Below are positions 36,543 through 45,338 of a stretch of 64,000 nucleotides of DNA, one piece after another. The stretch is from Rhodococcus wratislaviensis (GTDB lineage: Bacteria; Actinomycetota; Actinomycetes; Mycobacteriales; Mycobacteriaceae). Numbering within the stretch: position 1 is the stretch's first letter; every line of letters begins with the position of its first letter. Made by a program: the position numbers and the translations under genes. Under the pieces are notes generated by a model. That model saw only the letters and a list, made by a program, of their open reading frames with translations. It ran no database searches and was not told the DNA's origin. Where the stretch lies: the NCBI RefSeq assembly GCF_900455735.1, contig NZ_UAUI01000001.1, positions 868,001-932,000 on the forward strand, in the 5' to 3' direction.

Positions 36543-37745
36543 ATGTTCGACGTGATCGTGGTGGGCGCCCGGTGCGCAGGCGCGTCGTTGGCGATGCTTC
36601 TGGCACGCGGTGGGCACCGTGTCGCGGTGGTCGATCGAGCGTCGTTTCCCAGCGACACCATGTCCACCCATTTCCTGTGGCAACGTGCCGCGTTCCGATT
36701 GCGGGATTGGGGGTTGCTCGATCGGTTGCACGCCCGCGGCTGCGCACCGATCGAGCAGATCACCTTCGACGTCGGCCCCGTGCAAATGTCGGGTATCGGA
36801 CCTGGTGTCGAGGGGCAGACGGCCGTGTACTGCCCGCGGCGGACCGTCCTCGACACGGTGCTGGTCGAGGCGGCCGTCGAGGCGGGCGCCGAACTCATCG
36901 ACGGCGTCGTCGTCGACGACGTGGTGTGGGCGGATGGTCGGGCATCGGGCGTGCGCGGCCGTCGCCGAGGCGCCGGCGGCTCGTTGTCGCTGCGGGCACC
37001 GCTGGTCGTCGGGGCCGATGGTCTGCACTCGACCGTCGCGCGACGAGTCGCGGCTCGTGTCTACAACCACCATCCGCCGCTGACGTGCGTGTACTACTCC
37101 TATTGGAGTGGCCTCGGCGATGTACGCGCGTCGTTCCACGCCCGAACCGGCCAGCTGATCCTGGTCTGGCCCACCAACGACGGACTCACCTGCATCTACG
37201 TCGGTTGGCCCCGCCGGGAATTTGCACGCGTCCGCACAGACCTCGACCGAAGCTTTCATGCCGCCCTCGATCTGGTGCCAGGTCTGCGTGACACGGTCGC
37301 CTCCGGCCACCGCGAACAACGTTTCGTCGGTACCGCCTACCTACCCAACCAGTACCGAACATCGGTCGGACCGGGATGGGCGCTGCTCGGCGATGCCGGC
37401 CACCACAAAGACCCCTCCACGGGGATGGGCATCGCCGATGCATTCCTCAGCGCCGACCTGCTCGCGGAGGCCATCCACAGCGCGCGCGCCGGCCGTCCCG
37501 TCGACGACGCACTCGGCGACTACCCACGTCAGCGCGACCAGCTCACCGCCAACGGCTTCGAACTTGCGCTCAACACGGCCCGCCTCGCGCCGCTCTCGAA
37601 CGGACTCACGGCGTTCTACAGAGCGGCTGCGACCCAACCGGAGGTAGTCGAACGGATCTTCGGCGTCCTCGGCGGGTCGGTGCCCATTCGAGACGTCTAC
37701 TCTGCGCCGCGCATCGCGTCGGTACTCGCACAAGCCAACGCGTAG
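36543..37745 (+). CDS. FAD-dependent oxidoreductase (geranylgeranyl reductase/halogenase-like fold)
   Basis: A 400-residue flavoprotein. GARCAGASLAMLLARGGHRVAVVD at residues 8-31 is the FAD-binding Rossmann motif in its GxRCAG form, a DG motif (VVGADGLHSTVARRV) is central, and GDAGHHKDPSTGMGIADAF is near residue 285. The GxRCAG form occurs in geranylgeranyl reductase-like and halogenase-like enzymes. ATG at 36543 with GAAGGAGAAGG upstream. Likely controlled by the divergent TetR. Substrate unknown. Confidence 0.87.
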   Translation: MFDVIVVGARCAGASLAMLLARGGHRVAVVDRASFPSDTMSTHFLWQRAAFRLRDWGLLDRLHARGCAPIEQITFDVGPVQMSGIGPGVEGQTAVYCPRRTVLDTVLVEAAVEAGAELIDGVVVDDVVWADGRASGVRGRRRGAGGSLSLRAPLVVGADGLHSTVARRVAARVYNHHPPLTCVYYSYWSGLGDVRASFHARTGQLILVWPTNDGLTCIYVGWPRREFARVRTDLDRSFHAALDLVPGLRDTVASGHREQRFVGTAYLPNQYRTSVGPGWALLGDAGHHKDPSTGMGIADAFLSADLLAEAIHSARAGRPVDDALGDYPRQRDQLTANGFELALNTARLAPLSNGLTAFYRAAATQPEVVERIFGVLGGSVPIRDVYSAPRIASVLAQANA

Positions 37746-38109
37746 CGCGCATTCCTTCTCACGTGGTCGACGGCCGGCACGTCAAACCCGGACATGAAGA
37801 TACGCAACCACATCCGGCAACTCGAAGCCCTCCGCCAGGAGATCCTCACCACCGAGATCGTGAACGCGACAACTGCTGAGCCTCGCCGAATACCGGCCAC
37901 CGGTGGAATAATCCAACCAGGAGGATCGTCCACCCGAAGACGACCCTGCAAAACGTCGACCCCGGCCCAGGGCCTCAGGACCGCCCGAGTGCGCCGGGGT
38001 CGGCCCAAAGAGGACGGGTGTGGTCGTGCGGCAACCGACGGTGTGCGGACGACACCGACGAACCCACAACCGACACGGAGGGCCCCGATTTCTTGTCGCT
38101 CTTCTCTGA

Positions 38110-38333
38110 CATGCGGTAACAAGTCGGAGCCCGTCACCGACGTACTAGATGTCATAGTCAACGATGACGGACCCGAACTGCGGGCGCTGGACTCGGAAGC
38201 GAGCAGGCAAATGAACGGACTGCTGAGCACGCCGCCGGAGAAGCACCGGGAGATGGGGTAGTGCCACGGGAGTTGTCCGCGTGGCTCGACACGAGCCATC
38301 GCGAGTGACGAGGGCAGGTGAGAAGTTTGGCTA
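38110..38333 (+). pseudogene. Remnant of sigma factor gene sigD
   Basis: The plus frame reads VNDDGPELRALDSEASRQM then GLLSTPPEKHREMG and a stop. This is the region before and at the start of sigma domain 4 in SigD-type ECF factors (usually LP-EKQRE). Another frame right after reads VVRVARHEPSRVTRAGEKFG and stops at 38331, resembling the VRVAQHRAL...-terminated end of SigD. About 20 codons of domain 4 and all upstream domains are lost. The stop overlaps the start of rsdA, as in intact sigD-rsdA pairs. The rest of 37746-38109 shows nothing recognisable. Confidence 0.65.
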
Positions 38334-39442
38334 GGGGCATCAAGCGCAACGGCAATCCCGATGCCGATCTCCCAGGAGACGACGCACCGGTGGACGTCGC
38401 GGCAGTGCGCCGCGACGACGCTTTGATCGACGCGATCGCCGCCGGCGGTCCCGTCGAAACGGATTCGCCGGAGCAGGACCAGCTCGCGCTTCTGCTGACC
38501 AATTGGCGCGCCGACATCGTGGCGACGCCGATGCCGACCGGGCCGCTGCTCGACGACGTGATCGCGGCGATCGACGCCTCGGACGCCCGATCCGCACGCA
38601 GCGCCGCCCGCGGCAAGCTCCGCTTGTTGCGACCGATCGCAGGCGCTGCCGCCGCGATCGCAGTCGTCATGGGTGGCGCCACCATCTTCTCGTACAACGC
38701 CGCACCCGGCGATCCGCTGTGGAGCGTCAAGTCGGTCGTGTTCAGCCAGCAGGCCGATTCGACCGTCGCGCAGATCGACACCACGTCGCAGCTGCAGGAG
38801 GCCGAGCGGCTGATCGCCGCGGGCGACGCGGAGGCGGCGAAGAACCTGCTCGAGGGCGCCGCCGACCGTGCCGGCGGGGTACGTGACGCCGACATGCGCA
38901 CCGAACTCGACGCGTGGCGTGCGAAGCTCGCCGCGGAGGTCGAGAAGATCGCCCCCACCACGCCGCCTGCGACGACGACGCCCGGTACCACCACCACCGA
39001 CACGCCGACCCAGACCACCGAGTTGCCGGCCACACCCGGCTCCACGACGGCGCCGGGAGTCGAGCAGTTGCCGGGAACCCTGCCGACGGATCTGCAGATT
39101 CCGGGACTGCCGCCCACTTCACTGCCGCCGCTACCCACGACGACGCTCACGCTTCCGCCCGAGACGTTGCCGTCCACCAGCCCTGAGCCCACCATCACGA
39201 TGGTCCCGCCTCCGCAGCCGCCCCTGCCTGTCCCGTCCGACAACCCGACCACACAACCACCCCCGCCTACGCCGCCGGACAACCCGACCCCGCAACCGCC
39301 CCCACCTCCGCCGCCGGACAACCCGACCCCGCAACCACCCCCGCCTACGCCGCCGGACAACCCGACCCCGCAACCACCGACCCAGCAGCCGCCGCCGGAG
39401 CCTTCTTCGGCACCGCTGCCGCCGCCAGTCCCGACCAGCTGA
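38318..39442 (+). CDS. rsdA: Anti-sigma-D factor RsdA-like membrane protein
   Basis: A 374-residue protein. Residues about 30-75 (DDALIDAIAAGG...DQLALLLTNWRADI) match the sigma-binding helices of RsdA. A single membrane segment (GAAAAIAVVMGGATIF) is near residue 110, followed by an extracytoplasmic helical region and a long Thr/Pro-rich tail from residue 215. It would sequester SigD at the membrane until cleaved. The neighbouring sigD copy is broken, so this is an orphan or it acts on a SigD encoded elsewhere. Starts at GTG 38318 or TTG 38327. Confidence 0.85.
   Translation: MRSLARGIKRNGNPDADLPGDDAPVDVAAVRRDDALIDAIAAGGPVETDSPEQDQLALLLTNWRADIVATPMPTGPLLDDVIAAIDASDARSARSAARGKLRLLRPIAGAAAAIAVVMGGATIFSYNAAPGDPLWSVKSVVFSQQADSTVAQIDTTSQLQEAERLIAAGDAEAAKNLLEGAADRAGGVRDADMRTELDAWRAKLAAEVEKIAPTTPPATTTPGTTTTDTPTQTTELPATPGSTTAPGVEQLPGTLPTDLQIPGLPPTSLPPLPTTTLTLPPETLPSTSPEPTITMVPPPQPPLPVPSDNPTTQPPPPTPPDNPTPQPPPPPPPDNPTPQPPPPTPPDNPTPQPPTQQPPPEPSSAPLPPPVPTS
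39239..39394 (+). repeat. Four 39-bp tandem repeats in the RsdA tail
   Basis: The 39-bp unit encodes DNPTPQPPPPTPP. Copies start at 39239, 39278, 39317 and 39356, the last one diverged. They lengthen the proline-rich extracytoplasmic tail. The near identity suggests recent expansion by slippage. Confidence 0.88.
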
Positions 39443-39592
39443 GAAGTCGGCGGCCGTATCGGCGAAGGCCTCGGGACGTGTCATCGTCCCCGGGCAGAGC
39501 TGTCGCCACGACCGCGTTTCTTACCGAAGTGCTATCGAGCGGGCCGCCCTGCACGACACGGCTGAGTCATTCACAACAGATGGAGTGATCGC

Positions 39593-39706
39593 ATGACCGA
39601 CCTCGACCAACCGATAGCCGGCGTACAGCAGCAGGTCCGCCGTCTGGCCGACGTGCGGCCGCACCTCACCACCGCCGCCGTGGCGCGCTGGGATGTGATC
39701 GTGTGA
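39593..39706 (+). CDS. Small ORF of 37 residues, coupled to the next gene
   Basis: ATG at 39593 after GGAGTGATCGC, giving a 37-residue helical peptide (MTDLDQPIAGVQQQVRRLADV...). Its stop overlaps the GTG start of the next small gene (GTGTGA). No family recognised. Coupling and a ribosome site are the only support. Confidence 0.45.
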   Translation: MTDLDQPIAGVQQQVRRLADVRPHLTTAAVARWDVIV

Positions 39707-39975
39707 GCACGCCCGCTGACCTCGACGAGCAGGTAACCAAGGTCCGGGATGCGCTGCACGTCCTACGTCGAACCCTCCTCGACCTCGAGCGTACCTTCGC
39801 AGACCTCGATGCGAACGCGCTCGACGTGGACGCACTCGGCGACCCGACCACGGCACCGGAGGCGTTGGAGAGCGCCGTCGACGCCCTCCGCGCCGCTCAG
39901 GACACGCTCGGAATCGCTGACGCCGACCTCGATGTAGCGAAGCGACACACCTCACGGTTGAAAACGCGCGAATGA
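39703..39975 (+). CDS. Small coiled-coil protein of 90 residues, function unknown
   Basis: GTG start at 39703 overlapping the previous stop. The 90-residue acidic protein is heptad-rich (VRDALHVLRRTLLDLERTFADLDANALDVDAL) and probably forms a coiled coil. The pair of tiny overlapping genes recalls WXG100-like or toxin-antitoxin layouts, but no defining motif is present. 39976-40194 downstream shows nothing. Confidence 0.6.
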   Translation: MSTPADLDEQVTKVRDALHVLRRTLLDLERTFADLDANALDVDALGDPTTAPEALESAVDALRAAQDTLGIADADLDVAKRHTSRLKTRE

Positions 39976-40194
39976 CCGCGGCCTGCGGCGGTGTCCCCGG
40001 GCGGTACCGGACCCGTCCCAGGCCAGCTCGTGGCTGCTGGTGGTGCGGTGCACCCGCCGTACACGGCCGTCGGCGCACGAGCCGTGCCGCACCAGTCGTG
40101 GCTGCTGCTGCAATCGGCGACGGTAGCTCCTCGCACGCGACTGTTTCGGTAGCGCACCCTTCTGCGAGTGACATGCGTCAGGTACCGAGACTGG

Positions 40195-40698
40195 TCACGA
40201 GTTCGGCTGTCGCAGTATAGGATTGTCGATCTGTTCGCGAAGGATGTCGCCGTGACCTGCATGTCTGGCGAACTCCTGGATCATCAGAAGCAGTGTCCAT
40301 CGCATGCTGACGTTTCCCTCGCGGGGACTGTCCTTGTGATCATCGAGATCGAAGCGGGACGCGATCTCACGTGATCGTTGGCTTGCTCGCTCGAACTCAG
40401 CGATGACATCTGCCAGCGACTCGTCGTCGGCGACGGCGAACGTACCCTCGTCGCGGCGCGAATAGCCATCGCATTCGGATTCGTCGAGCCCCGCCCAGAA
40501 CCGTTGGAACCAGATCCGTTCAGCGGCGGCGGCATGCTTGATCAACGAGATCGGTGTCGTCAGCGATGCGACGAGTCGTCGGCGAGCGTCGGTATCAGAG
40601 AGGCCTCGCACCGTCTCGATCAGTGCCTCACGGTTCCGGTCGAGTGTGTCCTCGATGATCGACCGCTCCGCGCCGGAAGCAATTATGTTGGTGTACAT
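40195..40698 (-). CDS. DinB family protein (DUF664 type)
   Basis: A 167-residue four-helix-bundle protein with the DUF664 pattern: an early LIETVRGLSDTDARRRL, LIKHAAAAERIWFQRFW and a late MIQEFARHAGHGDILREQID. The three metal-ligand His positions of DinB/YfiT proteins are consistent with H54 and the late AxHxxH. Such proteins include mycothiol-dependent enzymes (maleylpyruvate isomerase-like), and function cannot be assigned further. Confidence 0.87.
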   Translation of the reverse strand: MYTNIIASGAERSIIEDTLDRNREALIETVRGLSDTDARRRLVASLTTPISLIKHAAAAERIWFQRFWAGLDESECDGYSRRDEGTFAVADDESLADVIAEFERASQRSREIASRFDLDDHKDSPREGNVSMRWTLLLMIQEFARHAGHGDILREQIDNPILRQPNS

Positions 40699-41558
40699 GC
40701 GCTTTCACACCATCCTGTCATGTGGTTGGTCAAGGAGCACGCAATGTATCGGTCGGGCTGGGTTACGCAAGACGGCAATCCATTTCGGGAGAGAAGCGAA
40801 GCGCCCGGCGCCGAGAAAGCGTAAGAGCATGTGATGCGCTTGCCGTCAGGGACTGTGCGCTCGGGAGTGCCGCAAGAAGGGCCGACGTCGACACCGCACC
40901 CAGGCCGTCAGAGGACCTGCTGCTCAACACAGCTTATCGCACACTGGGCGGTAGCCGAAGAACATCAGTCCGCTGGACACGAGAGATCCCGCGACGGCCC
41001 GTGTGCGGGCGAGGCCCATTCGAGCGAGCACACGCCGACCGTCCGAAACGCTCGCCATGGGACGGCCGCAATGAGCGGGTCCGTGCCGGTGGAAGCGGAA
41101 GGGACACCGGTCACCGGGTGAAAACCCCCGAATCAGCATTCACCGCCGCGATCGGCCGGCGCCGCACCGCCACCGACCAAGCCCGCACCACACGAACTTG
41201 CCAATCCGCACCTCCACCGGAAACCACCACCCGATAGGCCCATCCAGTTGAGACATCTTGATGGGCAATACAATTCGACCCATCGATGGCTCTCAGATTG
41301 ACAATGACACACCCTGATCGGTACGCAGACCGCCGTGATCCCACAGCAACCCCCGCCGGAATGAATGGCACTTTCTTGTCGATGACTATCTCGACATCGA
41401 GCAGGCACCAACCCGCATGACATTGTCCACGTCAGGATCGCAGTAGAACGCAATCCAGAACCACAAGTCGGCCCACCGCCCTGCTCCGAGCAGCGGCATG
41501 CTTGCCGATACGGCAAGAACTCTCGCCGAAACCGTCGGTGTTACTGCACTGTGTTGAT
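40699..41558. other. 860-bp stretch without recognisable gene
   Basis: Only short ORFs with shadow-like composition are found on either strand. The part around 41240-41420 is lower in GC than its surroundings. No inverted-repeat ends, tRNA or known gene remnant recognised. Confidence 0.5.
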
Positions 41559-42464
41559 ATGGAAGAAGCGGGCGAAGACAGCGAAGTCACGACGACATCA
41601 AACGAGGCGGACGAGTGGGATGCGCGCTACAGCGAGCGGGATCGCGTGTGGAGCGGAGAAGCCAACGGCGCACTTGTCGAGGAGATGACCGGCGCACGGC
41701 CGGGACGGGCCCTGGACGTCGGTTGCGGCGAAGGCACCGACGCGCTCTGGCTCGCCCGCCAGGGATGGGCCGTGACCGCGCTGGACGTTTCTCGAGTCGC
41801 CCTCGACCGGGCCGGGGCCCACGCCGACGGGGAAGACGTGGACATCACCTGGGTGCTGAGCGGACTGCTCGATGCCGATTTGCCCGCGGGCGGTTTCGAC
41901 CTGGTCTCAGCTCAATACCCCGCCCTGCGCAGTAGCGCCGACCGTGCCGCCGAACGCACGCTGGTCTCCGCCGTCGCACCGGGCGGCATTTTGCTCGTTG
42001 TGCACCACGACGTCCACAACGCGGATACGGCGCGCGAGCACGGCTTCGATCCCGACGACTGGGTCTCCCCCGGTGATGTGGCGGCGCTACTCGATGACAG
42101 CTGGCACATCGACGTGAACGAGGTGCGGGAGCGTTCGATCAGTGGCGGCGCGGGTGCACACCACACCCACGACGTGGTTCTGCGGGCGCACAGGCTGCCT
42201 CACCGAAGCCCTGCCATCGGACACGGGACAGCCGGTGGTTCTCTCTGCGCCAACACAGAATCACCCAGGAAAACCGCGACGGGCACAGCTGCGCCCGCGT
42301 CACCGTCCAATGGTCGCGCCCACTCACAGGATCGCACCCGCTACTGGGACCACCGAGAGGCGCGGTGGGTCAAGCATCATGTCAACCGACCCGGAGACCA
42401 GAGGCCGTCATCACCGGACTGGGCGAGACGCCCACCCCTGGCGAACGATGATGTCGGCAGCTAG
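41559..42464 (+). CDS. Class I SAM-dependent methyltransferase with an unusual C-terminal tail
   Basis: A 301-residue product whose first 205 residues are a SAM methyltransferase: WDARYSERDRVWSGEAN opening, GRALDVGCGEGTDALWLARQGW motif I near residue 50, and VAPGGILLVVHHD as motif III. The family normally ends soon after HTHDVVLRAHRLP. Here a Ser/Arg/Pro-rich tail of about 85 residues follows without resemblance to anything, which suggests loss of the original stop by frameshift. The methyl acceptor is unknown. ATG at 41559. Confidence 0.8.
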   Translation: MEEAGEDSEVTTTSNEADEWDARYSERDRVWSGEANGALVEEMTGARPGRALDVGCGEGTDALWLARQGWAVTALDVSRVALDRAGAHADGEDVDITWVLSGLLDADLPAGGFDLVSAQYPALRSSADRAAERTLVSAVAPGGILLVVHHDVHNADTAREHGFDPDDWVSPGDVAALLDDSWHIDVNEVRERSISGGAGAHHTHDVVLRAHRLPHRSPAIGHGTAGGSLCANTESPRKTATGTAAPASPSNGRAHSQDRTRYWDHREARWVKHHVNRPGDQRPSSPDWARRPPLANDDVGS

Positions 42465-42638
42465 GTAAGTACCTGACCCCACTACCACCGGCACGGCACC
42501 TCGATCGTTTCCGACCTCGCGCCACTCAGCGTCAGCGAGATGCGCAGGACCTTCAACACGAACTCGCCCACAAGCCACCCCAGGCCCCGCCCACCTCATC
42601 ACCGACCCCCTCGACACCGAACAACCCCGATAACAGGA

Positions 42639-43019
42639 TTAGTCGGGGGTGAAGAACAGCTCCATTCCGATGAAGAACCACGCCACCAACGCCGCCATCG
42701 GCGCGAACGCGCACACCAACGGCACCGCGAACTGCCGGGCGGGCCGCCACGGAACCGTCATCAACCCGCACGCCACCACCAGCACCGCCGGACCCGCCCA
42801 ACTCACCCAGTACCCGGCCGGCGGCGGATCCGACCCGAACGAGGTGAACGAGCCGTGCGGATACACCCGCGGCTGCGGAACATTGCCGTAGTGCTGCCAC
42901 AAAATCACCGCAGGCAGATAACAGAAGAACCCCAGCAGCAGACCCGCGCACACCCCTAGCGAAATCCGCCAACCCCTCGCCGACCCCGCATCTGTCACCT
43001 CGTCCACCCGATCCATCAT
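42639..43019 (-). CDS. Small membrane protein, function unknown
   Basis: About 126 residues with three hydrophobic helices (ISLGVCAGLLLGFFCYLPAVIL, WAGPAVLVVACGLMTV, FAVPLVCAFAPMAALVAWFFIG). No family recognised. The start is uncertain between an ATG at 43019 and a GTG at 43037, as no clear ribosome site is visible. 42465-42638 shows nothing else. Confidence 0.65.
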   Translation of the reverse strand: MMDRVDEVTDAGSARGWRISLGVCAGLLLGFFCYLPAVILWQHYGNVPQPRVYPHGSFTSFGSDPPPAGYWVSWAGPAVLVVACGLMTVPWRPARQFAVPLVCAFAPMAALVAWFFIGMELFFTPD

Positions 43020-43086
43020 CCGCAGCACCCCGCGCACGGCCTCGATCGGGGTCAGGGGTCCGCAGCAGGGCCTCGCCCACCGTCCG

Positions 43087-43437
43087 TCACTCCGTCACGG
43101 TCGCACATTCACCCAGGAACGGGCGCAACTCCAGCCACTCGTGGATTGGCGTGCCACCCGCACCCGGAGCTGCGGACAATTCGCCGGCCAGCTCGAGTGC
43201 CCGCTCGTAGGTGTCGACGTCGATCACCATCCAACCGGCGATCACGTCCTTGGTCTCCGCGAACGGGCCATCGGTCACCGGCGGCCGCCCCTCGCCGTCG
43301 TACCGGACGAACGTGCCCTCCGCGGAAAGTGCCTGACTGTCGACGAACTCGCCGGTGCCCTCGAGCCGAGCGGCGAAGTCATTCATGTACTGCATATGGG
43401 CCGAGATCTCCTCCGGCGCCCACTGCGCCATCGGCAC
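43087..43437 (-). CDS. YCII/DGPF-domain protein, probably N-terminally truncated
   Basis: A 116-residue protein with the DGPF motif (PPVTDGPFAETKDVIAGWMVIDVD) and a typical C-terminus. The usual opening strand (MKYMILMYG-like) before the WAPEEISAHMQYM helix is missing, and the upstream frame does not supply it, so the gene is probably truncated. DGPF genes often pair with ECF sigma factors of the DUF6596 type. A C-terminal scrap of such a sigma factor is present 1.7 kb away at 45130. Confidence 0.75.
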   Translation of the reverse strand: MPMAQWAPEEISAHMQYMNDFAARLEGTGEFVDSQALSAEGTFVRYDGEGRPPVTDGPFAETKDVIAGWMVIDVDTYERALELAGELSAAPGAGGTPIHEWLELRPFLGECATVTE

Positions 43438-43747
43438 GTCGTTGACCGATGCCGGCGCGCCACGGTAATGCCGGTGTTGACCCCGATCACCCTCGCGACG
43501 TGTCTCGGATACACCCGGGTGTTGGCGGGCGATCCGCTACCTCGCCATCATCCCGCCCCTATCGCCGTCAGAAGGGCATTCAGCGCCCCCGCCTCGGAGT
43601 CCAGGATCGCAGGCGCCGCCCACGGCGGAACGATCGATAGACGATCGCCCAACAGAACACTATTTTCAATGATCCGCGATGAGTTCGGCCGTCTCCGCCG
43701 GTCTGTTTAGGTATATCTGGTCCATTCGATCTTTGAAGGAGTCGCCC
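43438..43747. other. 310-bp stretch without recognisable gene
   Basis: Short shadow ORFs only. A promoter for the RibD-type reductase probably lies in the AT-richer part at 43640-43730. Confidence 0.4.
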
Positions 43748-44392
43748 ATGCCCCGCACCCGGATCCACAACATGAACATCTCCCTCGACGGCTACGCCGC
43801 CGGCGAGTTCGTGACGTTCGACGCCCCGATCGGCGGTGCCGAACGGCTATTCGATCGGTTCGACGGACGCGTCATCCACGGGGTCGACCGGGTAGACGCC
43901 CCCGTCACCCTGGACCGCGCCCTGACCAGCCTGTGGAGCCAAGGCATCGGCGCAGAGATCATGGGCCGTCGCAAGTTCGGCCCCCAGACCGGCGATTGGC
44001 CCGACGACGGGTGGCGAGGCTGGTGGGGCGACGAACCGCCATTTCAGACACCAGTGTTCGTCATGAGCCACCACCCACACCCCAGCATCGACTTTCCCAA
44101 CGGAACCAGCTTCCACTTCGTGGACGCGCCACCCCGTGAGGTGCTGCGCATGGCCCAGGAAGCTGCGAACGGTCACGACATCCGGATCGGCGGAGGTCCC
44201 TCGACTGTGCGGCAGTTTCTGCAAGCCGACTTGATCGACTTCATGCACCTGGTGATCGTGCCCATCACCCTCGGACGCGGCATATCCCTCTGGGAGGGCT
44301 TGGACGGCATCGAAGACCGCTTCACAGTCGAGACCGTCGCTTCCCCCAGCGGGCTTATCCATCAGCTCTGGAACAAAATCCGGCACGACTGA
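43748..44392 (+). CDS. Dihydrofolate reductase family protein (RibD C-terminal domain)
   Basis: A 214-residue NADPH reductase-fold protein: MNISLDGYAAG opening, EIMGRRKFGP, PVFVMSHHPHP and IRIGGGPSTVRQFLQADLIDFMHLVIVPITLGRG. This matches the RibD-C/DHFR-like family encoded widely in actinobacteria, most members uncharacterised. ATG at 43748 with GAAGGAG upstream; the frame is open to 43679 but lacks support. Confidence 0.9.
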   Translation: MPRTRIHNMNISLDGYAAGEFVTFDAPIGGAERLFDRFDGRVIHGVDRVDAPVTLDRALTSLWSQGIGAEIMGRRKFGPQTGDWPDDGWRGWWGDEPPFQTPVFVMSHHPHPSIDFPNGTSFHFVDAPPREVLRMAQEAANGHDIRIGGGPSTVRQFLQADLIDFMHLVIVPITLGRGISLWEGLDGIEDRFTVETVASPSGLIHQLWNKIRHD

Positions 44393-44411
44393 ATCCGGTT
44401 CTTTGGCCAGT

Positions 44412-44473
44412 CGGGATCGGTGAGGTTCATGACGGGAATTCACGTCGAGTACAGCTTTGTGTCACCGATCCCG
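44412..44473. repeat. Long-range 12-bp inverted repeat between two convergent genes
   Basis: CGGGATCGGTGA (44412-44423) and TCACCGATCCCG (44462-44473) are perfect complements 38 bases apart, between the reductase stop and the lipoprotein stop. It could fold as a large terminator or be the ends of a vanished element. Confidence 0.6.
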
Positions 44474-44480
44474 TGTGTGG

Positions 44481-44996
44481 TCAGTGCCCTTCTGCGCTGA
44501 CGAAAAGGTGGGCGCGGGTGCCGTCGCTGGTCAGAAGCAGTGTGACTTTGTCGGTGGGGAACTCGCTGTTCGCTGGGTTCTCACTAGCGAGTAGTTGCAT
44601 CTCCTTGGTACAAGAGAATCCTAGGATTCCCCACTCGAGCGTGGCGACTGCCGGATCGGTGCACTGGATTGGTTGCAGGGGTGGAAACGTCGAGTTGGCG
44701 GCGGACAGTTGGGCCGAATTCACGAAGACGGTCTGGGGCCCGTCGTAGCGACCCAGGTATGAGTTCGCACCCGAAAAGACCTGCGATTCGTACATCTGAC
44801 CGAATCTGAACGTGGACGGGATCTCCACTCCACGGCTCTTCAATGCATCACGGGCAGCATCCTCGTCAATCGAATGAGTGCCCAGCCCGTCGCCGCACGC
44901 GGTCATCGCAAGGGCCGCCACTACCACGAGACTCGCCGACCCCGATCCCCATCCTGGCTTGCCGCACCTCACCAATGAATCCTTCGTCATCGTCAT
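44481..44996 (-). CDS. Putative secreted lipoprotein, function unknown
   Basis: About 171 residues with a basic N-terminus, a hydrophobic segment ASLVVVAALAM and a lipobox MTAC, then a mature domain with two internal cysteines (QCTDPAVATLEWGILGFSC). No family recognised. The start could be the ATG at 44996 or a TTG at 45020 preceded by AAAGAG. Export and lipidation are inferred from the signal peptide. Confidence 0.7.
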   Translation of the reverse strand: MTMTKDSLVRCGKPGWGSGSASLVVVAALAMTACGDGLGTHSIDEDAARDALKSRGVEIPSTFRFGQMYESQVFSGANSYLGRYDGPQTVFVNSAQLSAANSTFPPLQPIQCTDPAVATLEWGILGFSCTKEMQLLASENPANSEFPTDKVTLLLTSDGTRAHLFVSAEGH

Positions 44997-45129
44997 CGTC
45001 GTTGGCGATCGGGCTCGCAACTCTTTACGAGCTTATCCGGGGAACGAATCCACTCGTCGAACGAAGACCGACACGAGTCGTCGGAACCTTGAACAGTTCG
45101 AGCGGTTCCCGGAAGCGGATCCGTGAGCG

Positions 45130-45260
45130 CTACCGCAGTTGGTCGCGGCGGCGGGTCAGGTAGGCGGTCTCGGCGGTGTTGCCCGCCAGCCCGATGGCTT
45201 TGTAGTACGCCGCGCGCGACTGCTGACTAAAGCGTGCCGCGCGCGCACTCACCAGCGAGG
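45130..45260 (-). pseudogene. C-terminal scrap of an ECF sigma factor (DUF6596 type)
   Basis: The minus frame ending at a TAG (45130-45132) reads SARAARFSQQSRAAYYKAI, GLAGNTAETAYLTRRRDQLR. This is the pattern of the extreme C-terminus of ECF sigma factors with a DUF6596 tail (AYRRALELxxNxAERxFLxRRLxEL). No sigma domains precede it. 45261-45338 holds nothing else. Confidence 0.6.
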
Positions 45261-45338
45261 AGAGCCGGGACCTGTCCTCGACGAGCGGCATCCTGGCCGG
45301 CAGCTCCTATCGTCTGCTGCCGGCCTGACGGGCCGGCA

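Noticed and set aside
37794-38261. A 155-residue plus-strand ORF as an independent gene
   Set aside because: Only its last third looks like protein, and that part is a SigD remnant. The first two thirds have random composition.
39239-39394. CRISPR-like regular repeats
   Set aside because: Direct tandem units without spacers, fully inside the rsdA reading frame and encoding a Pro-rich tail.
39593-39975. Toxin-antitoxin pair
   Set aside because: Two tiny overlapping genes fit in size, but neither shows a known toxin or antitoxin motif or a DNA-binding domain.
41111-41516. Cys-rich minus-strand ORFs around 41.1-41.5 kb
   Set aside because: The composition looks like antisense translation, with no ribosome site and no domain resemblance.
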